Shown: piece by piece, positions 25,799 to 34,182 of the stretch | Layout of the letters: each line of letters begins with the position of its first letter | How positions within the stretch are numbered: the first letter of the stretch is position 1 | Assembly (NCBI GenBank): GCA_036013505.1 | Contig: CP107851.1 | Location: 558,001-622,000 of the forward strand | Direction: 5' to 3' | Origin: Streptomyces sp. NBC_00510 | GTDB lineage: Bacteria > Actinomycetota > Actinomycetes > Streptomycetales > Streptomycetaceae | DNA: 64,000 nt | Notes under the pieces: model-generated | The model's input: only the letters and a program-made list of their open reading frames with translations | The model's database searches: none | What the model was told of the DNA's origin: nothing | Made by a program: the position numbers and the translations under genes

Positions 25799-25814
25799 AA
25801 CATCATACGTATGC
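25799..25814. promoter_or_regulatory. GntR operator site 3, between divergent genes
   Basis: AACATCATACGTATGC, with the palindrome CATACGTATG at 25804-25813, lies between the alcohol dehydrogenase gene (minus strand) and the aldo/keto reductase gene (plus strand). On the plus strand a -10-like TACATT (25824-25829) sits 8 bases before GTG 25837, so the site falls over the expected -35 region. It is the same 16-mer as sites 2 and 4. Confidence 0.75.
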
Positions 25815-25836
25815 TGTCGCTGCTACATTCAGCCTC

Positions 25837-26868
25837 GTGACCAGCAATCCGCCGCAGCGCGACCACACATCCCTGGAGCAGACCCTCCCGACCCGAGGAC
25901 TGCGCACCGGGCATCAGCTCACGGAATTGGGCCTGGGTGCAGCCCAGTTCGGCAACCTGTTCACCGAGACGACCGACGACGAGTCGCATCGCGCCGTCGC
26001 AGCCGCGGCCGAGGAAGGGATCCGCTACTTCGACACCGCGCCGCACTACGGCCTCGGGCTGTCCGAACGCCGCTTGGGAGACGCCCTCCATGCGGCCACT
26101 CGGCGAGGTGTGGTCATCTCTTCGAAGGTCGGGCGCCTGCTCGTGGACAGCCCGGACACGAGTCACCTGCTCGACGACGACGGGTTCGTCGTGCCGGCCA
26201 CGAAGAGGCGGGTCTGGGACTTCAGCCGCGACGGGATCCTGCGTTCCGTGGAGGAGTCACTGACGCGGCTCGGGACGGACCGGCTCGACATCGCCTATCT
26301 GCACGATCCGGACGACCACTGGGGGCCGGCGTCGTCGAGCGGGATCGCCGCCCTGGCCGAGCTTCGGGACCAGGGTGTCGTCGGTGCCATCGGCGCCGGC
26401 ATGAACCAGGCGGCGATGCTCGCCGAGTTCGTGAGGCGGACCGACGTCGATGTGGTGATGGTCGCGGGGCGGTTCACCCTTCTCGATCAATCGGCGCTGG
26501 ACGACCTGCTGCCCGTCGCCGCCGCCCGCGGTGTCGGCGTCGTCGCCGCGGCGGTCTACAACTCCGGACTGCTCAGCACCAAGTTCGTGGACGACTCGGC
26601 GACCTACGACTACGGGGCGCCGCCGCGGGCCGTCGTCGAACGTGCCGTCCGCATCGCCGCCGTCTGCGAGCGGCACGGCGTGGAGCTTCCCGCGGCCGCC
26701 ATCCGATACCCGTTGCGCCATCCCGCGGTCGCCTCGGTGGTGACGGGGATGCGCACCGAGGAGCACGTGCGAAGCAATGTCGCGCGATACCGGGCGGAGA
26801 TCCCGGAGGCGCTGTGGGAGGAACTGCACGTCACAGGGCTCGTCCCGGACCCGGTCCGGACAAGCTAG
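25837..26868 (+). CDS. Aldo/keto reductase, D-threo-aldose (L-fucose) 1-dehydrogenase-like (343 aa)
   Basis: The barrel shows LGLGAAQFGNLF, the catalytic Asp and Tyr of RYFDTAPHYGLGLSERRLG, the catalytic Lys of VVISSKVGRLL, and LDIAYLHDPDDHW. This matches the AKR branch that oxidises L-fucose and related aldoses to lactones using NAD(P). The predicted start is GTG 25837. It has no ribosome-binding site but sits 8 bases after a -10-like TACATT, so it may be leaderless. It is divergent from the alcohol dehydrogenase and under the shared GntR operator. It would generate the lactone substrate of the lactonase at 17450-18286. Confidence 0.88.
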   Translation: MTSNPPQRDHTSLEQTLPTRGLRTGHQLTELGLGAAQFGNLFTETTDDESHRAVAAAAEEGIRYFDTAPHYGLGLSERRLGDALHAATRRGVVISSKVGRLLVDSPDTSHLLDDDGFVVPATKRRVWDFSRDGILRSVEESLTRLGTDRLDIAYLHDPDDHWGPASSSGIAALAELRDQGVVGAIGAGMNQAAMLAEFVRRTDVDVVMVAGRFTLLDQSALDDLLPVAAARGVGVVAAAVYNSGLLSTKFVDDSATYDYGAPPRAVVERAVRIAAVCERHGVELPAAAIRYPLRHPAVASVVTGMRTEEHVRSNVARYRAEIPEALWEELHVTGLVPDPVRTS

Positions 26869-26903
26869 TCCTCCGGGATTCCAGATCATACGTCACATGA
26901 ATC

Positions 26904-26932
26904 TTGTCGCAAACATCATACGTATGCTAACT
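26904..26932 (+). promoter_or_regulatory. Promoter with GntR operator site 4 before the secreted enzyme
   Basis: TTGTCG (26904-26909) and CTAACT (26927-26932) are separated by 17 bases that contain AACATCATACGTATGC (26912-26927, palindrome 26917-26926). A half-site CATACGT occurs at 26887-26893. The layout repeats that of operator site 2. Confidence 0.7.
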
Positions 26933-26975
26933 CTGTGTCGGGCATCAACGCCCCTATCACAGGAAGCGATCGAAC

Positions 26976-29636
26976 ATGACATCGACGTCAGACTCGACGC
27001 GCTCGGTGAGCAGACGATGGAGGCGCAGGGCCGGCGCCCTTGCGGCGCTCGGCGCCTGCGCCGTCATCGCATCAGCGCTCATTCCCCTCCAGGCGCAAGC
27101 CGCGCCCCGGGCGGAGTACTTCGCAGCCCCGGACGGCAAGGACTCAGGACACTGCAGCCAGGCGCAGCCATGCTCGCTCGAGCGGGCTCAGCACGTTGTC
27201 GGTCCCGCCACCAAGCACGGTGACGTGACCGTTCAGCTCGCCGACGGCACCTACCGCCTCTCCGAGCCCCTCCGGTTCGGACCCGGGGAGGACGGCGGCG
27301 ACCACACGGTCCAGTGGACCGCCGCCCCGGGCGCCCACCCCGTCATCACAGGCGCCTCGAAGGTCACCGGCTGGTCCAAGTCCGAGGCGGGGGCGGGCAT
27401 CTGGGAGGCGGACACCCCCAGCGGCCTCGACACCCGCCAGCTCTACGTGAACGGCGTGATCGCCCCTCGCGCCGCCATCCGTCTGGCCAACGCGGACGTC
27501 ACTCCCACCGCGACCGGTCTCACCATCAAGAACCCGGCCCTGAGCTACCTCGCCACGCTCCCCGACCAGGGGCGCATCGAGTTCGAGTCCCTCGGCGACT
27601 TCACGAACCGCTACTCGCCGGTCAAGAGCATCAGTGCCACCGAGATCACGATGGCCCAGCCGGCGTGGGACAACAACACGTGGGGCTGGGACACCGTCCA
27701 GAACTCGTTCCTGGCCGGTCCGAGCTGGTACCTCGACAACTCGCTGAGCTTCCTGACCCAGGTCGGCCAGTGGTACATAGATCCGAGTGCCGGGAAGCTC
27801 TACTACAAGCCGGCGGACGGGGTCGACCCCAACCGGCTCGACGTCGAGTTGCCCCGCATGGAGTCGCTGATCAGCATCGGTGGGACGTACGACAAGCCGG
27901 TGACCGGACTTGCCTTCAAGGGCATCCAGTTCTCCGGAACCTCCTGGCTCGGCCCGTCGACCGACGGGTACGCGGACCAGCAGAACGGCCTCTTCATCAA
28001 GGGCGCCTACGACTACCGCCCCGCCGACGCCTTCACCAGCTGCTCGCGCGGCTGTGAGATGTTCGAACGGGCGCGCACCAGCTGGTACCAGGAGCCCGCC
28101 GCCGTGCAGGTCTCCGCCGCCAGCCGCATCTCGTTCACCGGCAACACGTTCACCAACCTCGGCCAGTCGGCGCTGGGCATCGGGAACGACGCCAACGCCA
28201 CGGTGACCGGTGTCGGGCTGGGCGCCGGCGACATCGAGGTGGTCGGCAACCGGTTCACGGAGAACAGCGGCCACGGCGTCGCGGTCGGTGGCGTACTGCC
28301 CGACGCGCACCACCCGAGCGACCCGCGGATGACCAACCACGACATCCTGGTCTCCGACAACACGATCAATCGCGTGGCGGTCGACTACAAGGACAACAGC
28401 GGCATCCTCAGCACCTACGTCACAGGTGCCCGCATCCTGCACAACGAGGTCTCCAACGTCCCCTACGACGGCATCGACACCGGCTACGGCTGGGGCATCA
28501 ACGACGCCGGGGGCTCGAACGACTACGTCGACCGCGGCTACTACAAGTGGAACACGCAATACACGACGCCGACGACGCTGAAGGACAACCGCGTCGAGGG
28601 CAACCTCGTGCACAACACGAAGGCGCGCTTCGCCGACGGCGGATCGGTCTACAACCTCTCCGCGAGCCCGGGAAGCGTCGTCGCCAAGAACTACCTGTTC
28701 AACATCTCGGGAGTCGGCCTATACCTCGACGAGGGCTCGCGCTCGATGACCTACGAGAACAACGTGGTCCAGGGCGGTTCCTTCCTCTTCACCAACGCGT
28801 ACAGCCTCCGCAACAACACCAGTGACAACGTCATCCAGAACAACTGGTACAACTCGGGCGGCGCCTCGACGCCGAACGCCGCGGCACACAACAACCAGCT
28901 GATCAACAACGTGAAGGTCACCGGCGCCAACTGGCCCGCGGCCGCGCGGGACGTGATCTGCCAGGCGGGTGTCGCACCGCAGTACCGGACGTCGCTCAAC
29001 GCGAACCAGTTCGGCTTCACCGGGTGCCCGTCCGGTGGACCGGTCGCACCCGGCCTCCGCACTGCCGGAGCTTCGGCCGTCAGCTCGTACTTCGGCCAGA
29101 GCCTCGGCGGCTTCGGGATCGCGGCGGCGGGCGCCGACGTGTGGGGCGCCGGCGGTCAGCACGACGACCAGTTCGGCTCGATCTACCGGGACGACTCGTT
29201 CGCGGCCGACTCGAGCGTGTCCACCCGGGTCGTGTCGGTCAACGACGCCAACGCCTGGGCCAAGTCCGGGGTGATGGTCCGCAACGACATGACCAAGGCG
29301 GGAAGTTCGGCCGGGTACGCCGTCGTCGCGGTCACCGCCCGCAACGGCGTCGTGTTCGAGTGGGACGCCAACGGCGACGGGTACCTGGACACCGACGCCC
29401 GCGCCGGCGTCGACATCTATCGCCCCATCTGGGTGAAGCTCACCCGATCGGGCACCTCGTTCAGCGCCTCGTACTCCTACGACGGCGCCAACTACGTACC
29501 GATCGGTCAGCCCGTGACGTTGGCCTCGGCGGCAGCGAAGCAGGACGCGGGCATCTTCTCCACGTCCCACGACGTCACGCAGTCAGCGATCAACCAGTTC
29601 GACTCCGGCTCCTTCACGACCGCGATGATGCCGTAG
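26976..29636 (+). CDS. Secreted right-handed beta-helix carbohydrate-active protein (886 aa)
   Basis: A signal peptide covers residues 1-43: Arg-rich start (RRWRRRAG), hydrophobic core, cleavage near QAQAAPRAEYF. The mature start AEYFAAPDGKDSGHCSQAQP with LERAQHVV is the typical entry of DUF1565/GH141-like beta-helices. Many NxxxN turn repeats follow (for example ITFTGNTFTN-like and YENNVVQGG) to about residue 670. Residues 700-880 form a DUF1349-like beta-sandwich (SGVMVRNDM, VFEWDANGDGYLD, IWVKLTRSG). GH141 includes a known alpha-L-fucosidase, so release of a 6-deoxysugar from polysaccharide would suit the cluster; lyase activity is an alternative. AGGAAG precedes ATG 26976, and operator site 4 is in its promoter. 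Confidence 0.85.
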   Translation: MTSTSDSTRSVSRRWRRRAGALAALGACAVIASALIPLQAQAAPRAEYFAAPDGKDSGHCSQAQPCSLERAQHVVGPATKHGDVTVQLADGTYRLSEPLRFGPGEDGGDHTVQWTAAPGAHPVITGASKVTGWSKSEAGAGIWEADTPSGLDTRQLYVNGVIAPRAAIRLANADVTPTATGLTIKNPALSYLATLPDQGRIEFESLGDFTNRYSPVKSISATEITMAQPAWDNNTWGWDTVQNSFLAGPSWYLDNSLSFLTQVGQWYIDPSAGKLYYKPADGVDPNRLDVELPRMESLISIGGTYDKPVTGLAFKGIQFSGTSWLGPSTDGYADQQNGLFIKGAYDYRPADAFTSCSRGCEMFERARTSWYQEPAAVQVSAASRISFTGNTFTNLGQSALGIGNDANATVTGVGLGAGDIEVVGNRFTENSGHGVAVGGVLPDAHHPSDPRMTNHDILVSDNTINRVAVDYKDNSGILSTYVTGARILHNEVSNVPYDGIDTGYGWGINDAGGSNDYVDRGYYKWNTQYTTPTTLKDNRVEGNLVHNTKARFADGGSVYNLSASPGSVVAKNYLFNISGVGLYLDEGSRSMTYENNVVQGGSFLFTNAYSLRNNTSDNVIQNNWYNSGGASTPNAAAHNNQLINNVKVTGANWPAAARDVICQAGVAPQYRTSLNANQFGFTGCPSGGPVAPGLRTAGASAVSSYFGQSLGGFGIAAAGADVWGAGGQHDDQFGSIYRDDSFAADSSVSTRVVSVNDANAWAKSGVMVRNDMTKAGSSAGYAVVAVTARNGVVFEWDANGDGYLDTDARAGVDIYRPIWVKLTRSGTSFSASYSYDGANYVPIGQPVTLASAAAKQDAGIFSTSHDVTQSAINQFDSGSFTTAMMP

Positions 29637-29880
29637 GTGCCGCTCGCGGTGGGTCGACGACAGGCCCGGTGAGGTGTTCCGGAGCGCGCCGGCAGGACGG
29701 CGGTTCGCGGACTCCGACGGCGGGCGCACGAGAGGACCAGAACACCCAACGTGACCTGTCGTCGGCCATCCGGCCGTGCGGGGCGTGCATACGCTCGCCC
29801 CGCACGGCCTTCCGGCACGGTGCGGTGGGCCGCATTCCATCCGGCCGGTGGGCCCTCACGGGATACAGCGCACCGGCCGC

Positions 29881-30124
29881 TCACGTGGGCTGCTTCAGGC
29901 CGAAGGCCCGGGTGACGGTCTGGGTGATGCCGCCGCCGTTGTGCTGTTCGGCGGTGACACGGATGGACACGTAACCCGCCCAGGCAGGGGCGTGGAGGTG
30001 CGCTTGCCATGTACCGTCGGCCGCTTTCAGGTCCTGCGGCTGCCAGGACGCCCCGTCGTCATGGGACACCTCGAGCTTGACCGAGGAGACCGCGTCCTTG
30101 GTGGTGTCACTGCCGAGGACGACG
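29881..30124 (-). pseudogene. C-terminal fragment of a secreted protease
   Basis: A minus-strand frame without its own plausible start reads VVLGSDTTKDAVSSVKLEV, SHDDGASWQ, TWQAHLHAPAWAGYVSIRV and QTVTRAFGLK. This resembles the final beta-rich domain of Streptomyces subtilisin-like proteases. The catalytic part is absent: upstream DNA changes to unrelated sequence near 30124. The stretch 29637-29880 shows no gene. Confidence 0.5.
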
Positions 30125-30158
30125 GGAGTACGAGCTCATCCAGGACTCGCTCACGCCG

Positions 30159-30407
30159 TCAGATCCCAACCCAGGTGCGTGGCTCCCCGAGAGGGTTGCG
30201 CTCGTCTGGACCGAGGAACTGCTCGGTCTCTGCTCCGCGACGCAACGCCGCAACGGCGAACGCTGCAACCAAGTAGCCCGTGCGGCCACGGTAAGGCGGG
30301 AGATCTGGCGGCAGGGAAAGCTGCAGCGCCGACGCCACCAAGTCGGCGCCCACCAGCACGACTACCGCCATCGGGCGCACTCGTCGCACAACCAACCGAC
30401 AGATCAT
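30159..30407 (-). CDS. Small hypothetical protein (82 aa)
   Basis: The frame encodes a hydrophobic N-terminal segment (RPMAVVVLVGADLVASALQL), a Pro-rich turn, then YLVAAFAVAALRRGAETEQF and a polar tail. It may be a small membrane-associated protein. No clear ribosome-binding site precedes ATG 30407. It lies just downstream of the ABC gene cluster on the same strand. I do not recognise it. Confidence 0.35.
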   Translation of the reverse strand: MICRLVVRRVRPMAVVVLVGADLVASALQLSLPPDLPPYRGRTGYLVAAFAVAALRRGAETEQFLGPDERNPLGEPRTWVGI

Positions 30408-30424
30408 GACGTCCAGCCGAAGTG

Positions 30425-31411
30425 CTAGGACTGTCCCCCCGCAGGATGGTCGGGGCGGACGGCAATGTGGTCGGGTTCGAGTTCGAGCATGACGCGGTTG
30501 CGGATGTCGAGGGCGTGGGTGTAGTCGCGGGGGAGCTGGAGGCGGCCGGAGCGGTCGACGGTGGCGTATTCGCTGGCGTGGACGGTGGTGCGGCCTTCGT
30601 CGTCGACGCTGGTGCGGCGCAGGACTTCGGAGGCGGTGCGGCCGTCGCGGATGGCGACGGTGCGGTCGACCGCGGTGGCCACCGCCTGGTCGTGGGTGAC
30701 GACGACGATGGTCGTGCCGAGCTCCTTGTTGGCGGTGCGGAAGGCGCCGAAGACCTGCTCGCCGGTGGCGGAGTCCAGCTGGCCGGTGGGTTCGTCGGCC
30801 AGCACCAGGGAGGGGTGGTTGGCCAGGGCGACGGCGATGGCGGTGCGCTGCTGTTCGCCGCCGGACATCTGCTGGGGTCGGCGGTCGGCGGCGTAGCCGA
30901 CGCCCATCAGGTCCAGCAGTTCGGCGGCGCGCTTGGCGCGTTCGGTGCGGCTCTTGACGCGGCCGGAAAGGCGCATGGGCAGCACGACGTTCTGCAGGGC
31001 GGTCAGGTAGGGCAGAAGGTTGCGTGAGGTCTGCTGCCACACGAAGCCGACGACCTCGCGTTGGTAGCGCAGGCGGGCGCCTGCGTCGAGCGCGAGCAGG
31101 TCGAAGCCGGCGACCGAGGCAGCGCCCGCGGTGGGGGTGTCCAGCCCGGCCAGGATGTTCAGCAGGGTGGACTTGCCGCTGCCGGACGCGCCGACCAGCG
31201 CCATCAGTTCGCCTTGCTGCACCAGCAGGTCCAGTCCCTGCAGCGCCTGGACCTCCACGCCCTGGGCGGTGAAGATCCGCACCAGCCGGTCGCAGACGAT
31301 CAACGCGTCATGCCCGTAGGCGGGCTGCTCCCGGCTCTCGGTGACGCGCCGTTCCAGGTCCGCCAGCGTGACGTTGCCGCGCTCGGCGGTGCCGGACGTG
31401 TTCTGAGTCAT
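30425..31411 (-). CDS. MacB/LolD-type ABC ATPase with an AbrB-like tail (328 aa)
   Basis: The ATPase core has Walker A GASGSGKST, the Q-loop, the signature MSGGEQQR, Walker B LVLADEPTGQLD and switch His (VVVTHDQA). After residue 270 an extension reads YATVDRSGRLQLPRDYTHAL and RNRVMLELEPDHIAV, closely resembling a SpoVT-AbrB swapped-hairpin domain. The first 40 residues are also extra. It partners with FtsX-type permeases, and the stop-start overlap (ATGA) with the permease at 31408 supports this. Such complexes export lipids or peptides, or act as signal-coupled mechanotransmitters. What the AbrB-like tail does is unknown. Confidence 0.9.
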   Translation of the reverse strand: MTQNTSGTAERGNVTLADLERRVTESREQPAYGHDALIVCDRLVRIFTAQGVEVQALQGLDLLVQQGELMALVGASGSGKSTLLNILAGLDTPTAGAASVAGFDLLALDAGARLRYQREVVGFVWQQTSRNLLPYLTALQNVVLPMRLSGRVKSRTERAKRAAELLDLMGVGYAADRRPQQMSGGEQQRTAIAVALANHPSLVLADEPTGQLDSATGEQVFGAFRTANKELGTTIVVVTHDQAVATAVDRTVAIRDGRTASEVLRRTSVDDEGRTTVHASEYATVDRSGRLQLPRDYTHALDIRNRVMLELEPDHIAVRPDHPAGGQS

Positions 31412-34182
31412 GATCGTTCACCCATCCGGAGTTCGGTTCCTTCTCCCCGTCGCCCTGTCAGCCAGGCCTGTACGGCCAGCACCACACACGCCAGCAGCAC
31501 CAGCGCGGCCGCAGGCACCAGCAGCGACGCCACGTCGGTGCGCAACACCGCCCCCGACAGATCCGTGGCGGGCGTGCGGACCGTGAAGGCGAGCGCCACC
31601 AGGTCCACGCCCGGACGTACCAGCGGCACGGTGGCCACGCTCACCACAACACCGCCCAGGGCGCCCAGCAGGACCTGCGGCAGCATCTCCAGCACCGCCA
31701 GCCACTGCCGCTGACCGCCCGCCATCCCCATGGTCCGCAACCGCGCCAGGAGCGCCTTGCGTTGCGGCGCGTTGTGGAGCAACGACAGCAGCAGGGCCAG
31801 CACGCTGTAGCCGGCGCCCGCCGCCACCGCCGCCAGGTACACGTGCCGTGCACCCGACTGCAACGCCGACGTCGTCCCGTAGGACGCGCGTTGCTCGGTT
31901 CGCAGCGTGACCTGCGCCTTGGGCGCGGCCTTGGTGACGAGGGCGCGCAGCGCCTTCGCGTCGATGCCGGTGCCCGTCGCATAGAGCGTGGAGGGACCGT
32001 GCGCCGGTTCCTTCGTCCCGGGCGCGACCTTCGCCAGGGCGGCCCGCGACACGATCAGGAACTCGTGGTTGGGGGCCGCCGGTGTGGCGTCCTGCGTGCC
32101 CACGACGCGCACCATGACCCGCCCAACGGACGACCTGACGCTCTCGGGGTCGCCGACGCCATTCCCGAACTTTCGCGCGATCGCCGGGGAGGCGATGGCG
32201 GGAATGGGCTCCTTCGCGCCCGAGTCGAGCTTGCCGGCGGGGAAGTCGGCGCCCAGGCCGGTGGCCGCCACGAGCCGGGCATACGGCTTCGGATCGACGA
32301 CCAGCAGGTCGAACCGGTCCCTGTCGTTGATCAGTTTCTGCCCGGATTCGATCCGGACGCCGGTGACCTCCCGCACCCCCGTGACCTTGCGGATCTGTGC
32401 GGTCAGGCCCTGCGGCAGGGCGCCGTAGCTCTGCACGCGGGCGTCCGCGCCGACCGCGGTCACCGCGGCGTGGTCGCGTCCCGACTCGACGCCGGCGAGT
32501 ACGGATCCGCCGAAGGAGGTGACCGTGAGGGCAACGAGCACGGCCAGCAGTGGCAGCGCCGTGGTGGAGGGGGCGCGTCCGGCGCGGGCCAGGCCCAGGT
32601 GCAGCACCGCTCCGTTGAGCCGTGCGAAGGGCCGTGCCAGCAGCCGCACCGGCCAGGGGTACAGCCGCAGCAGCACCAGCGCGGCGACCACCGCCAGCAG
32701 CACCGGGGCCGCGGCGGTCAGTACGTCCGCGCCGCCGTCCGCCGTGCCGCGCTGCCGCAGTGCCACCACGGCGCCGGCGACGACGACCACGACGGCGAGT
32801 TCGGCGACCGTACGGCGTCGGGAGGGACGCCTGGCGACGATGTCCTCACGCTGCTCGGGGCGCGGCCGGCGTGCCGTCGCAGCCGCCCGCAGCGGCAGGC
32901 TCACCACGGCCAGCACGGCCACCGCAGCGGCCGACCACACGGCGAGCGAGGCGCGTTCGGCCGGCAGCAGGAACAGCGCCACGGCCAGCCCCGCCGCAGC
33001 TGACGGCACCGCCACCACGGCGCTCTCCGCCAGCAGCCGGCCGGTCAGCGCGGCCAGGCTGATCCCGCGGGCCCGCAGCAAGGTGAACTCGGCCCTGCGC
33101 CGGGCCGCCGACAGGCCCGCCGCCATCAGCAGCACGACGGCGCCGACGGTACCCACGCCGACGGCGGCGACCAGGACCAGCGGCTGCGCGGCGGTGCGCT
33201 CGGCGACGAAGGGCCCGAGGAGTTCGCCCAGTCCCTGCTCCTCGACGTGGAGACCACGCTGCTTGGCCTGGAGATGTGCCCCGTCGGGTCCCGAGGTCAG
33301 CGCGGCAAGCCGGTCACGCAGGGCCGGGACGTCGTGCGCGGTGAGCGCGTCGACGTCGGCAGGGTGGTGCCAGTAGGCCAGCGCGCCGTCCTGCAGGCCG
33401 AGCAGGACGTTCGTGGCGCTGTCGTCGATCAGTGCGGTGAAGTGCCAGTAGCTGACGGGGTCGCCACCCGGGATGGGCAGCGAGCGCAGGCTGGGCCTGC
33501 GCAGGTCGGACTCCGCGTTCCACCAGGCGGCGCCGGGTGAGCGGGGCGTGACGATCCCGGTGACCCGCACGGTCATGACGGATCCGACCGCGTCCTCAAG
33601 GTGGAAGGCCGAACCGGTGTGCAATTGCATGGCCTTGGCGGTGCGGTCGGTGATCACCGCCTCGACGCGCCGGTCGTCGGTGCCCGGGTGCGGCAGACGT
33701 CCCTCGAGGAGCCGGGTGCTCGCCGCGAGGTCCGGCTGTGCCACCAGGGCGCTCTCCGGATCGAGGCCCGAAGGCCGGGGCAGTCCGGGGTCGGTGACGC
33801 CCGTGTCGGCAGAGCGCACCCCGTACACAATCTGGTCACGTTCGAGCGTCAGCGGGGGCTTCACGAGGCGCTGGAACCGGGTCTCGGTCTCCGTCAGCGA
33901 CGGGGGCGTGAGCAACCCCTCGGCGTTGAGGGGGGCGGACAGCCGTGACACCTGGAGCGACATGGTGACGCTGCGGCCCGGCAACGACGCTTGTGACACG
34001 GTGTCACGCAGCGCGGTGTTCTCGTAGCCCTCGACGGCCCGCGGCAGTGCGGCCGCCAGGAACGCCGTGACGAACACCAGCGCGGCCAGGGCCAGCGTCC
34101 CGCCGGGGGCGGCGCGCAACCGGGCGCGGATCCAGGAGACGTCACCGCTCCGCTGGGTACGGGGCTCGGCCACGTCATTCAC
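31408..34182 (-). CDS. FtsX-like ABC permease (924 aa)
   Basis: An N-terminal membrane segment (LALAALVFVTAFLAAALP) is followed by a large extracellular region. Two groups of membrane helices follow around residues 330-560 and 790-910, with VGVGTVGAVVLLMAAGLSAA marking the first FtsX domain and YLAAVAAGAGYSVLALLLSL the second. This two-FtsX-domain layout is typical of actinobacterial MacB-like exporters. Its start overlaps the end of the larger permease gene by 8 bases, and its end overlaps the ATPase gene by 4. Confidence 0.9.
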   Translation of the reverse strand: MNDVAEPRTQRSGDVSWIRARLRAAPGGTLALAALVFVTAFLAAALPRAVEGYENTALRDTVSQASLPGRSVTMSLQVSRLSAPLNAEGLLTPPSLTETETRFQRLVKPPLTLERDQIVYGVRSADTGVTDPGLPRPSGLDPESALVAQPDLAASTRLLEGRLPHPGTDDRRVEAVITDRTAKAMQLHTGSAFHLEDAVGSVMTVRVTGIVTPRSPGAAWWNAESDLRRPSLRSLPIPGGDPVSYWHFTALIDDSATNVLLGLQDGALAYWHHPADVDALTAHDVPALRDRLAALTSGPDGAHLQAKQRGLHVEEQGLGELLGPFVAERTAAQPLVLVAAVGVGTVGAVVLLMAAGLSAARRRAEFTLLRARGISLAALTGRLLAESAVVAVPSAAAGLAVALFLLPAERASLAVWSAAAVAVLAVVSLPLRAAATARRPRPEQREDIVARRPSRRRTVAELAVVVVVAGAVVALRQRGTADGGADVLTAAAPVLLAVVAALVLLRLYPWPVRLLARPFARLNGAVLHLGLARAGRAPSTTALPLLAVLVALTVTSFGGSVLAGVESGRDHAAVTAVGADARVQSYGALPQGLTAQIRKVTGVREVTGVRIESGQKLINDRDRFDLLVVDPKPYARLVAATGLGADFPAGKLDSGAKEPIPAIASPAIARKFGNGVGDPESVRSSVGRVMVRVVGTQDATPAAPNHEFLIVSRAALAKVAPGTKEPAHGPSTLYATGTGIDAKALRALVTKAAPKAQVTLRTEQRASYGTTSALQSGARHVYLAAVAAGAGYSVLALLLSLLHNAPQRKALLARLRTMGMAGGQRQWLAVLEMLPQVLLGALGGVVVSVATVPLVRPGVDLVALAFTVRTPATDLSGAVLRTDVASLLVPAAALVLLACVVLAVQAWLTGRRGEGTELRMGERS

